Assembly: GCA_018697195.1 (NCBI GenBank) | Contig: JAGMWU010000028.1 | Coordinates: 6,836,409-6,900,408 of the forward strand | Source: Certhia americana | Lineage: Eukaryota > Chordata > Aves > Passeriformes > Certhiidae | Reading direction: 5' to 3' | Length of the DNA: 64,000 bases | Shown: positions 55,501 through 64,000 of the stretch, in pieces | How positions within the stretch are numbered: position 1 is the first letter of the stretch | How the letters are laid out: the number at the start of each line of letters is the position of its first letter | The notes under the pieces: generated by a model | Seen by the model: the letters and a program-made list of their open reading frames with translations, nothing else | Databases searched by the model: none | What the model was told of the DNA's origin: nothing | Position numbers and translations under genes: made by a program

Positions 55501-58500
55501 GGTTTTGTGGTTACTCACCCCCACCTCTGAGCTGAGGACAGCTGGGCAAGTGATCTGAAAGCAGCTCTGAAGTTACTGGAAGCCTGTGGTTTGTTCCCAA
55601 AGGCTGTGATGCATTGCCAGAGCCAGGGCAGTCCAGCAGCACAGACACTCAGAGGGAGGCACAGATCTAGCTCCAGCAGGGCCAAGAGCAGTCCCAGGAG
55701 CTCAGCCAGCCTGGTGGGATGTTGTACTGCTCCCAGCTCCAAGGACCAGAGGTGTGATAGGACAAGTCTCCTTGGCTCTGCAGGCAAAGACTTAACCCTG
55801 TCACTGGAACCTGAAATATAACAAGTTTAGCTCAGAACCAGCTGGGCACTGTGGGAGTGTGTGGGGATATGGGGGAGCAGGGAGGCTCTGGGTGATGCCC
55901 ACACAGGAGGTGCCGTGTTAAGGGTGGGCTGATCTCTGGGGTGTGCTGTGCTTTGAGGTGTATTCCTACTGGGACTGGTGGCATCAGAAGAGTGGCAGAG
56001 TTGGGGGGATGTGGCCAGGCTCTGGATGGATCCAGGCTGGATCTGGGGGAGCCACCTTTTCCCAAACCTGTAACCACCATCTGGATGGACATCCTTGATG
56101 TGCCCTCATTTTGGTACTGCCAGTCTGGGCTGAAGATAACCTGGTATGGCCAGGCTGCCCTATGGAAGCATCATTCCCACTTCCAACCATTTTAGCACTT
56201 AAAGCTGTTTTCTACTTCCTCAGCTTCTTGTGGGGATGCTTGTATCCCTGGGGCTACTTTTGGAAGTGCCCACATCCCTCTGCAGTCCTCAAGGATTTCA
56301 GGATGCCTCCAAGAGGCATCCTGAGAAATGTGTCAGGGCAGGCTGAACCCACACCAAGGCAGCAGCATTTCCCCAGGACCTGTTTGGTGCCCAGGACATC
56401 TGCAGATGCCCCAGATCCCTCCACAACCTTCTCTGACAAAGCCCAAAGCACAAACCACCATTTTTGTGTTATTCTCTTGCCATTTTCTGGAACTGTGTTG
56501 GAACAGCTCAGTTCTATCACCACTGAATGAAGCCCTCACCAAAGCCCTAGGGACTCAATGTTTCGATGTGTTGGGATCAGTCAATTTTGGCAGCACGAAT
56601 TTGTTCTCCTCAGCCTCATAATCACCCTCACCCACATCCATTCGGGAATTACTGGCTATTAGAGGTGATTGCAGACATCCAGAGGTCTTGCCAGACGCTT
56701 CGTCCAGCCGGAGTTGTTTGTGCTTTGTAGGCACTTGTTGCAGAATGATTCCTATGCGGAATCACCATTTTGGGATGGTAAAACCAAACCCTAAATGCAG
56801 ATAGACCGGGATGGTCAGCAGTGAGATGCACACATCCACCCTCCCCGATGCTTTTGAAATCTCTCTTGATGGCTTTGGGGGAGGTTTGCATCAAGAAGCC
56901 TCCTGTTGTGGAACCATCTCCTTGTGCTGCAGTGGAGGAGACACAAAGTGTTTTGAGAGCAGAGACCCTCAAAGAAGAGGCTTCTCATGTCCCGGTCCTC
57001 TCTGGGGAGGCAAGAGTTGCTGCAGCTCCATGCTACCATGTGTGGGCCAAGCTGCCAGGTTAGGAAGGTGCCAGCTGCTCTCAGAGCAGGGCCAAGCAGG
57101 AAAGACCATATGGTGAGAAATTCCATTCCTGTCTCTCAGTGGGGTGGTCCTAGCTGTGCTTGTGTGCCCTGCAGGGCGGAGTAACAGCCAGGAGTGCTCC
57201 AGTGACAGCCATGACCTCTGGAATCACAGTTCAGAGCACACAGGGACACTCACAGAAGTGTAGGTGGGAGGACCCAAAAACCGTGAGGAACATCCATCCC
57301 TGGACTCCTTCTCAGCTTTGGATGTCCTGTGCCCTCCTCTCCTTGCAGTACATGGCCCAGGGAGCACCAGGCACCCACAGCCCCCTGCTCCCCCCCAGTG
57401 CCATCTCCAGACTGAGACAGTAATGGGTGGTAATGGGAGCAGGGCAGCCCTGACCTGGGGTCAGTGGTTGCCAGAGAGGTTCCAGGTGGAGGTTTGGGAT
57501 GCGGCTCCACCCATTTAAGTGGTGGGTAAAAGGTGACTGTTGCCATTGGTGCCTCTCCTGCCTTGGCAACCCTCCAAAAGTGCCAGCTGTAGAAAAGCCC
57601 TCATCCAACTGTCCCTCACCCTGAGCAAACAGACATGGGTGAGGTACCAAGAAGAGATTTTCCTCCTCAGCTCCTTTTAAAGCAGGTCCCCAAGTCAAAG
57701 CCTGAGACCAGGATTCCGTGTCACGACCACCTGGCCCATCCCCTCCCACCATGTTTCCTACTGCCTCTTGTCCCAGGGATCTGCTGACACTTCTCAGGTT
57801 TCTCCCACAGCTCAAGTCTCTCGCAGACCAACCAGCCAGAGGTGCTGGAAAGGAACACACAGAGGGTCCTTCAGGTCCCTTTGGAGTGCTGGGAAGTTGC
57901 TCTGTGGTAGGATGAAAGTGTCAGGTTGGAAATGCTGTACTGATGGAAATTGCTGGGCTACTTTGGTGCAGGACAGGGGCTCCAGCACCAACAAACACCA
58001 ATGTCCTTGCTGGGTATGCTCTTCTGGCTTGCCTGAAAGACCAGACCAGTTTTTTATGCTTTTATTTGCCAGTTGGATTTTGACAAGCAGTCACTCCAGG
58101 ATTTGGGGATCAGGACAATCCCCCAAGTATCTCAAGGGGGTGCTGATAGGACCAGTGTCTCCATTCCAAGCATTTGTAGGAACAAGTAGTAATGTCTATC
58201 CAAATACCTACTTTGACTGATGTTGGTTGACCTCTGTCCCTCCCAAGGCTACCACTCACATGGTGACACACCCACCGGTGGCCACAAACCCACATTTGCT
58301 ACCATTGATTGTATGAAGAAGGAATCAACCTTTCACTTCCAGGATCAGAGGTGACAAAGGCTCTACGATCAGACTTACTTCTGCAGCACTTCCCACTTTG
58401 TGTGAGTACCCAGGGACCCCCTTGTCCCAGTCCTGAGCTGTGCCTGACCTCAAATTGCAGAACCCAGACACCACTTTACATTTCTCAGGTTCTCATTTCT

Positions 58501-61500
58501 GAGCAGCCTTGAACACCAACAATCTAAGTTTTCCCACCCAACAGCCTCCAAGACACTGAAAGATCTGACGGGAAGATACAGCCAGAAGAAAGAAGCAGGA
58601 ATCCAAATCCTCTGAGATCAAAGTACTTTTGTCTAGAGACCTTCAATTAGATCATGACATGGCCTGGCTGCTTTTTCTTGTTGCAGTGTTCATCATGCTG
58701 ATGAGCTTCATGTCAGCTTGGCCTCGTTTCTCCCTGCCACGTTGGCTCCAGCCTCTCTTCATTAGTAATAGTCTGTCTTTATTAGTGAATTAATTCCCCA
58801 GGAATTGCACTGCAATAAACTCTCCAGAGCAAAGACCAGCAAAGCCACATCTTGGCACCAGCTGGACAATAGCAAGTATTTTGTGGACAGAAAAACTAAT
58901 CACAGAACTGCTAAAAACCTCCACATTTTATTCAAACCAGGCCTAGAGTCTTTGAAGCTTTTTCAAACAAAACAATGTTTGGTGAATGTTGGGTTTGGAT
59001 TGACCTCTGGGTTGGGATCTTGGGAATGAGCCCTCATCTCTCTTGGAGACAGACCCCAAGGCACAGGTGAAATCCATGAAAGCAATGAATGCTCCATTGT
59101 CCAGGTGCTTTCAGACATGCCCTAATATCTGAAATGCTCAAAGGCCTTTGCCCACCCAGGTCTGGACACCTCCAGAGCAGGGCCTGAGCTGAGTTGGGCT
59201 CCCTGGGCTGCAGCAGAGAGGGTTGCAGAGGTTTGGAAATGTCAAGATGTGGCAGAAGACGTTGAATTTAGTCTGGGAATGAGGACCAAAGGGAAAGGAG
59301 GGTGGATGATGTCTTTAGAGTGATGGCCAGGGGGCCATTAAAGGGAGGGACAGGACAAGGGAGAATGGCTTCCCACTGCCAGAGGGCAGGGATAGATGGG
59401 ATATTGGGAACAAATTACTCCCTGTGAGGGTGCTGAGGCCCTGGCACAGGTTGTCCAGAGAAGCTGTAGTTGCCCTATGCCTGGAAGTATTCAAGGCCAG
59501 GTTGGATGTGACATGGAGCAACCTGGGCTAGTGGAAAGTGTCCCTGTCCATGGCAGGGGTGAAAGGAGATGGGATTTAAATCTCTTCCCTACTAAACCAG
59601 TCTAGGATCCTATAATCTCCATGAGAAAAAGGGCCTCAGTGTCTGCTCCATCCTTAGCCTCTTCTGGAAAAAGCATCTTGCCCTGGAGAGCTGCTGCCTG
59701 TCTCCCTATCAGCTCTGTGCAGCCCCTGGGGACAATTTGCCAGCCTCCTCCTCCACCCATCACCTCTTCCCTTCCTCTGGGGAGCAAACAGCTCTATCAA
59801 TAATTGCCATTTTGCCTCTTGGCATTATCTTCTAAACCCTCAAAGGCAATTTTGTTCCATACCACAGTTCCTGCCCATCCCATCTCATGATGAGGCCGGA
59901 TGGCTGTTGGTCCTTTCTCCTAGATTTGGCAGCCAGGAGGGCTTGGGTCAATGCCCATCTCTGTGCGAAAACCACCACTCTGGGAGGGCAAGGGGAATAT
60001 CTGCCAGTTATAGTCAGACTGAAATTCCCACAGGCAAAGGAAACAAACCCAAAGTGGATGAAGATGGGGGTGATGATTACCATTGGTGTTTTAGTCACAG
60101 CTGTTAATAAAAATAACAGCAGCAATAAAATTGCAAAAAATACTGGTAATTACTCTGGTGCTGATGAGAATAATAAGATTATTTATTAACTAAGAGCCAT
60201 TATCATCATTTTGTAGTGCCTCTGCCTCTCAGACTGTCCCAAACTCCAGCCCTATCATATTAATGCAAAATGAGACAAATGAGAAAAGATTTTCTTTATT
60301 GCATAACCAAGAATAATATTAGGAACAGCAAGGTCTATCCCTGTCCCTCTGCTAACTGTCCTCCCACCATGTGGCAGGGGTTGAGAATTAGGTGGGATCT
60401 TGTATTTTCACTCTTTACAGAATCACAGAATCAGTTAGGTTGGAAAAGGTCTCTGAGACCATCAATTCCAACCTGTAACCTATCCCCACCTTGTCACCCA
60501 GCCCAGAGCACTGAGTGCCACATCCAGGCATTCCTTGGACACCTCCAAGGAAAATAAGGTCTAAAAGGAATTGAAGTTGGACTTGTGGCCTTTGGAGCAG
60601 CTGAGCCCCATGAGAGCTCGATGGTCAGACCCAGTGGATGGATGGACCTGGTGGGCTGGAGGGAGGAGGAACTTGGAGGAATTTTATAGCTTTTGTGATT
60701 CTCCATGTAAGGCTGATGGAGACAGTGGACAAAGGTCCCTGGGAGTGTATTTCCTGCAGCTGCCTCTGCTTGAAGGAGCAACAAGCTCCAAATGTGACAG
60801 TTTTCTATGTGTTTTTTGGTTCACCCACTTTTCTGTGACCATGCCAAACACAGGCTGGAGGATGATGTCCAGATTTGCCCTAGCTGCTTCTGCAGGTGCA
60901 CCCTTGAACCTTGTGAAAAAAGTGGAGGGCAAAGTGAAGTGAGGAGCAGGGAGACCCAGGTCCTGCTCCCAGACAGTTTCAGGCCAGGCACCTGGATGGA
61001 TATTGACCAGGGCAGAGAGATGGACGTGCAGGACGGAGGGATGGATATAGACATGGAGAGATGGTTGTGCAGTGAAGGGGTCTGGACCCTGTGTCTGGGT
61101 GGTGGCTACAAGCCCTGGGACTTGTCCCACTGTTTGGAACTACAGTGATGCCACTGCTGCTCAGCAACTTTGTCTGTTGGGCAATGGCTCCCACACAGCT
61201 CTGCAGGTCAGGGAGCACACAGAGTGGGAACATGTCCAGAAAAATCAGTAGAAGGCCCCAGAAACCCCCAGGATTGAGAAATGGGACACAGCTTTCAGGG
61301 ATTGCAAAGAAGGAAGAAGCTGAGGCAGGGGGACGGTGCTATTTCTGGTATCGCACTCCAAGCTGTTCAAGCCTGGGAAGGTGGCAGGGGGGTGTCAGAG
61401 CTGGAGGGCACATCAGCCCTCCTCATGGACCTGTAAACCAGACATGGGGTGCAGGGGTGAGCACATAGTCCCACGGGAGTCTCTGGCATCCCTTTGCCAC

Positions 61501-63540
61501 CCCCTGCTCCCTCAGACCCTCCTTGCCATTCCCTTCACTTGACCCCCAGTGCTCCAGCTCTCCCTGCCCTGTGCCTTTCTCAGGGTCTCCTGGCCTCTCT
61601 CCTCCCCACAAGGAATAAATCACCCTACAAAGCCAGCCTTGACTCTCAGCGGAAACAGCTGCCCACATTGTCACCTCTTTCCCACGGGATCTGGCTGCCA
61701 CCAGGATGTTGTGAAGCTTTTCCCAGAGCACAGGAGGTTCATCCAGGAAAGCTGTTGGGGACCAATGGCTCTGGACCCTCTGGACTCACAGGGACTAATG
61801 TCCTCTCCTCCAGCCTGTGCCACTCCAAGCTCCTACCTTGATGTCTTCCCCATGAGAGGGGTCTTGAGAAGGGAGAATGGGTTTGGGTCCTTGGCTGTAA
61901 AAAAAAGGCCCCAAATGCTCAATTTACATTACAGGTAAAGGCTGCAGACCTGCAGCAGGGAGCTCTGAGCAGCAGGATTGGGAATCCGGGTTTGCCAGCC
62001 ACCTCCACATGGTCTCTGTGGTTGGGTTAACACCAGCAGCACTGAGACCCTCAGCAAACAGTCCGGAAAACACTTTGTTCAATCCCCTTTGGTGGAAAGC
62101 AGTAACTCTGGGGCTGAGAATCTTCTCAGCCTCCAAATAAAAGCTTTCTGGAGGACCAGGGGAAAAATCAATCCAGCAGACTGCACTTCCCGCTTGGAGA
62201 GCTCTGGAGAGATAAGCCGAGCCCCAGTGGCTCCCCTGGGGCATCAGGGAGGGAGCAGAGCCTAGCCAGAACACAACTCTCCTCCTCCTCCTCCCATTCC
62301 CTGGCATCAGCCCATCAGGAAAGAGGGTTTCATCAGTCTGAGCACATTAGGAGAGGAACAGGCTGTGCCCAAAGCTTCTCCAGGGGTCCATTAGAACCCA
62401 CAAATCCTTCCACCACCCCAGGATATCCCACAGGATGCTTTTGCTCACGATTTCCTCCTAAGGCACAGGGCAATTTTCTGGGACAGTGAGCTGGCAGGGT
62501 TAGTGTGTGGTGGGAGGAGAGGGTGACCTGCTTCTCTGGGTGCAGGTGCTTGGGTGGGAGCTGGGCTCCAAAGCGTATGAACTCCCTCCAAGACATGAGG
62601 GTTGGACACTCAGGCACATTTCAAGTGCTGATGCATTCCCTGGCTTGGCATCATCCCCCAGAGCTCACGGATTGTGTCTGGGGACTCTGCCATCCCAGGA
62701 CACAGGCAGGGAAACCAGTCTGTGATCACAGTTTTCAGAACAGGTTGTTACTCAGTTCCAGGTCAGGGAAGGAGGAACATCCTCCTATCTCAGCACAGCC
62801 ACTGCCACCCCACCACCACCACTTCACCTGGAGCCACACAACCCCCAAGCAGAGCATCACATCCATGTCTAATTCCTTCCTGTGGCTGTTGTCTCTCCCA
62901 CAGGTATAAAAGCGTGGTGACACCACGGCGGGCAGCCGTGGCCATTGCCTGCTGTTGGATAGTCTCTTTTCTGGTGGGACTTACCCCCATGTTTGGCTGG
63001 AACAACCTCAACAAGATGCGGAGGACTCAGGAGCTGAACGGCAGCCACACAGAGTTTGTCATCACATGCCAGTTTGAGACAGTCATCAGCATGGAGTACA
63101 TGGTGTACTTCAACTTCTTCGTCTGGGTCCTGCCTCCCCTGCTGCTGATGTTGCTCATCTACCTGGAGGTCTTCAACCTCATCCGGAAGCAGCTCAACAA
63201 GAAGGTGTCCTCCAGCTCCAACGACCCCCAGAAGTACTACGGGAAGGAGCTGAAGATTGCCAAGTCCTTGGCGCTGGTTCTCTTCCTGTTTGCACTCAGC
63301 TGGCTGCCTCTGCATGTCCTCAACTGTATCACCCTGTTCTGCCCATCCTGCCAGACCCCGCACATCCTCACCTACATTGCCATCTTCCTCACTCATGGCA
63401 ACTCAGCCATGAACCCCATCGTCTACGCCTTCCGCATCAAGAAGTTCCGGACAGCCTTCCTGCAGATTTGGAACCAGTACTTCTGCTGCAAAACCAACAA
63501 AAACACTACCAGCACCACCTCGGCTGAGACAGGCAACTAG
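40205..63540 (+). CDS. ADORA1: ADORA1 (adenosine A1 receptor), complete, 2 coding exons
   Basis: This class A G-protein-coupled receptor binds extracellular adenosine and signals through Gi/o to lower cAMP and open GIRK channels; it damps transmitter release and slows the heart. Joined exons give 325 aa (human 326) and numbering matches human A1. Seven membrane segments are clear. Family residues present: Asp55 (2.50), DRY 104-106, Cys80 and Cys169 for the loop disulfide, Phe171-Glu172 in loop 2, Trp247, Asn254, Thr277-His278 in the ligand pocket, and NPIVY 284-288. Asn159 in NGS is a glycosylation site. Cys308-Cys309 near the end are likely palmitoylated. The exon junction splits Arg114, after the DRY helix, as in other species. 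Intron: 40546-62903. Confidence 0.98.
42980..43152 (-). mobile_element. CR1 LINE fragment, reversed, ADORA1 intron
   Basis: TCACAGAATCACAGAACCCT then CCATGGGCAGAGACACCTTC and GCTGCTCTGGGCAACCTGTG, the complement of a CR1 3' end. Confidence 0.8.
44050..44124. repeat. tandem repeat, about 27-30 bp unit, 2.5 copies
   Basis: GAGGGATGTTTGGGG-AxGATGGTGC appears three times in a row, imperfectly, in the ADORA1 intron. Confidence 0.65.
45085..45245 (+). mobile_element. CR1 LINE fragment, ADORA1 intron
   Basis: GGAAGTGTCCAAGGCCAGGC, GGAGCAACCTGTGCTAGTGA and TTAAGGTCTCTTCCAACCAG, ending TTCCATGATTA. Confidence 0.8.
47212..47501 (+). mobile_element. CR1 LINE fragment, ADORA1 intron
   Basis: About 290 bp: AGGACAAGGGGCAATGGGTT through CAAGGCCAGGTTGGACAGCT, ending ATTCTGTGATTCTGTGTTTC. 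Confidence 0.85.
51233..51300 (-). mobile_element. CR1 LINE, short reversed 3' end
   Basis: TCATGAAATCCTAGAATGGC then TTGGAAGGGCCCTTAAAAAG and ATCATCTCATTCCATCCCCC. It lies just before a second reversed copy. Confidence 0.75.
51392..51835 (-). mobile_element. CR1 LINE, reversed, ADORA1 intron
   Basis: About 440 bp starting TTTCATAGAATCCCAGAATC. It includes GGCAGCCACAGCTGCTCTGG and reaches the internal segment with CCTGGCTCCAGAGCAGAGAG. It is the longest reversed copy in the window. Confidence 0.8.
52080..53020. promoter_or_regulatory. AT-rich unique patch, candidate enhancer
   Basis: Base use changes sharply to AT-rich with no repeat signature. Homeodomain-type cores cluster here: TTTAATTAAG at 52397-52406, CTAATTA at 52506-52512 and the Onecut-type ATCGAT at 52550-52555. 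Avian conserved non-coding elements often look like this; conservation itself cannot be judged from one sequence. Confidence 0.35.
53968..54092 (-). mobile_element. CR1 LINE, reversed fragment, ADORA1 intron
   Basis: GTCATAGAATCATGGAATGA then CATCCTGTTCCATCCCCTGC and CTCCAAGCCCTGTCCAGGCT. Confidence 0.85.
54460..54498. repeat. TTC/TTTC microsatellite and T run
   Basis: TTCTTCTTC, then TTTC repeats, then about 18 T. This could be the decayed tail of a reversed retroposon, but no body is recognised. Confidence 0.7.
59318..59622 (+). mobile_element. CR1 LINE fragment, ADORA1 intron
   Basis: GGGAGGGACAGGACAAGGGA, CAAGGCCAGGTTGGATGTGA and GGAGCAACCTGGGCTAGTGG. The terminal octamers are decayed. 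Confidence 0.8.
60416..60550 (-). mobile_element. CR1 LINE, reversed fragment, ADORA1 intron
   Basis: ACAGAATCACAGAATCAGTT then GGTTGGAAAAGGTCTCTGAG and CCAGCCCAGAGCACTGAGTG, the reversed 3' end of a CR1 subfamily with the short AACCT core. Confidence 0.8.
62904..63540 (+). CDS. ADORA1: ADORA1 coding exon 2 (TM4-TM7)
   Basis: 637 nt after ctctcccacag. It completes Arg114, then encodes [20 protein letters not shown] through the C-terminal TTSAETGN and stop TAG at 63538-63540. Confidence 0.98.
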
Positions 63541-63862
63541 GAACTCGGAGAGAGCAGAGAGGGGCCTCTGTGCCCACCCAGTCCACACCCGGACTCTGTT
63601 TCAGGAAGGGGTAGTAAGGACCTGATGGATTCTGACTTCAGCAGGCCCCTGCAGTCCCCACAGCCACCCAGGGGGTTATTTATTCACAAGCATTGTACTG
63701 TTTGGATATTGTAGCCTGCACTGTTCCTTTCTGGTTTAGGATTTTTTCTCCCTGTTTGTTTTTGTTTTTCATTTTTTTAAGCATTGTCAAGTATTTAAGG
63801 AGAAATTGTACAGGCAAACATGCAATTTATCTTCATGCAAATAAAGTCCAGTGATCCAAACC
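63541..63862 (+). other. ADORA1: ADORA1 3' UTR
   Basis: About 320 nt to just after AATAAA. It contains the AU-rich nonamer TTATTTATT at 63676-63684, a known mRNA-destabilising motif, and GTACTGT at 63695-63701, a 7-mer match to the miR-101 seed. Both roles are inferred from motif only. Confidence 0.7.
63840..63845 (+). terminator. ADORA1: poly(A) signal AATAAA of ADORA1
   Basis: Canonical hexamer 300 nt after the stop, preceded by AT-rich DNA and followed by unremarkable flanking sequence to the end of the window. Confidence 0.8.
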
Positions 63863-64000
63863 ACCCAGAAGGTGCCCTGCCATTGATGGAGACCTTCCAT
63901 GGTGTTGGTGGTGCTGGGGGCACCTAATGCTGTGACCCCGTGTCTGTGGAGCCATGGGGGTATCTGGGCACTGGGACAAAGGGGTGCCTGTGGGAGTGAA

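Larger units (their letters stand above)
40546..62903 (+). other. ADORA1: ADORA1 intron, 22.4 kb
   Basis: No other coding sequence can be supported in it. It holds at least eight CR1 fragments in both orientations, a short tandem repeat (44.05 kb), a TTTC/T run (54.47 kb), an AT-rich unique patch (52.08-53.02 kb) and another AT-rich stretch at 60.07-60.19 kb. The rest is unremarkable, moderately GC-rich unique DNA. Confidence 0.85.

Noticed and set aside
57312..57860. 182-codon minus-strand open frame in the ADORA1 intron
   Set aside because: No domain, no splice-linked partners and no family resemblance; length is expected by chance in GC-rich DNA.

Overview
The window is vertebrate nuclear DNA from a bird. 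Three lines of evidence support this: introns are short, the interspersed repeats are almost all 5'-truncated CR1 LINE copies ending in ATTCTRTG-type octamers, and the proteins read as avian orthologues. I see no bacterial, viral or organellar genes. I cannot name the species; chicken-like but clearly diverged residues in ADORA1 and MYOG point to a bird other than chicken.

Three genes are present in the order PPFIA4 > < MYOG, then ADORA1 >, which is the vertebrate PPFIA4-MYOG-ADORA1 block (human 1q32). (1) Positions 1-21.5 kb hold the 3' two thirds of PPFIA4 (liprin-alpha-4, + strand). I can trace 23 coding exons giving 930 codons in one uninterrupted frame: the coiled-coil scaffold, three SAM domains and a VRTYSC-type PDZ-binding tail. 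The 5' exons lie left of the window. (2) MYOG (myogenin, - strand, 21.8-26.8 kb) has three coding exons, 226 aa, and a proximal promoter whose MEF3-MEF2-TATA-E-box order matches the well-studied mammalian one. Its first intron holds a decayed TATCTG hexamer array, a minisatellite and a 10-N assembly gap flanked by an identical 47-bp direct repeat. (3) About 12 kb of intergenic DNA follows, with no supportable gene but with GC-rich and motif-rich patches. (4) ADORA1 (adenosine A1 receptor, + strand) has a CpG-island promoter near 39-40 kb, a first coding exon at 40.2 kb, a 22.4-kb intron with CR1 fragments and one AT-rich patch, and the terminal exon at 62.9-63.5 kb. The complete receptor is 325 aa.

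The genes do not form a pathway. PPFIA4 acts in presynaptic active-zone assembly, MYOG in muscle terminal differentiation, and ADORA1 in adenosine signalling through Gi/o. PPFIA4 and MYOG are tail to tail, with predicted 3' ends about 270 bp apart.

I found no previously undescribed multi-gene system here. The observations most worth a second look are the splicing signals in PPFIA4 (a GC-AG intron, a 4-nt tandem donor that would create a stop codon, a 27-nt microexon), the probable assembly artefact in MYOG intron 1, the loss of extracellular lysines in ADORA1, and candidate regulatory patches between MYOG and ADORA1 and inside the ADORA1 intron.
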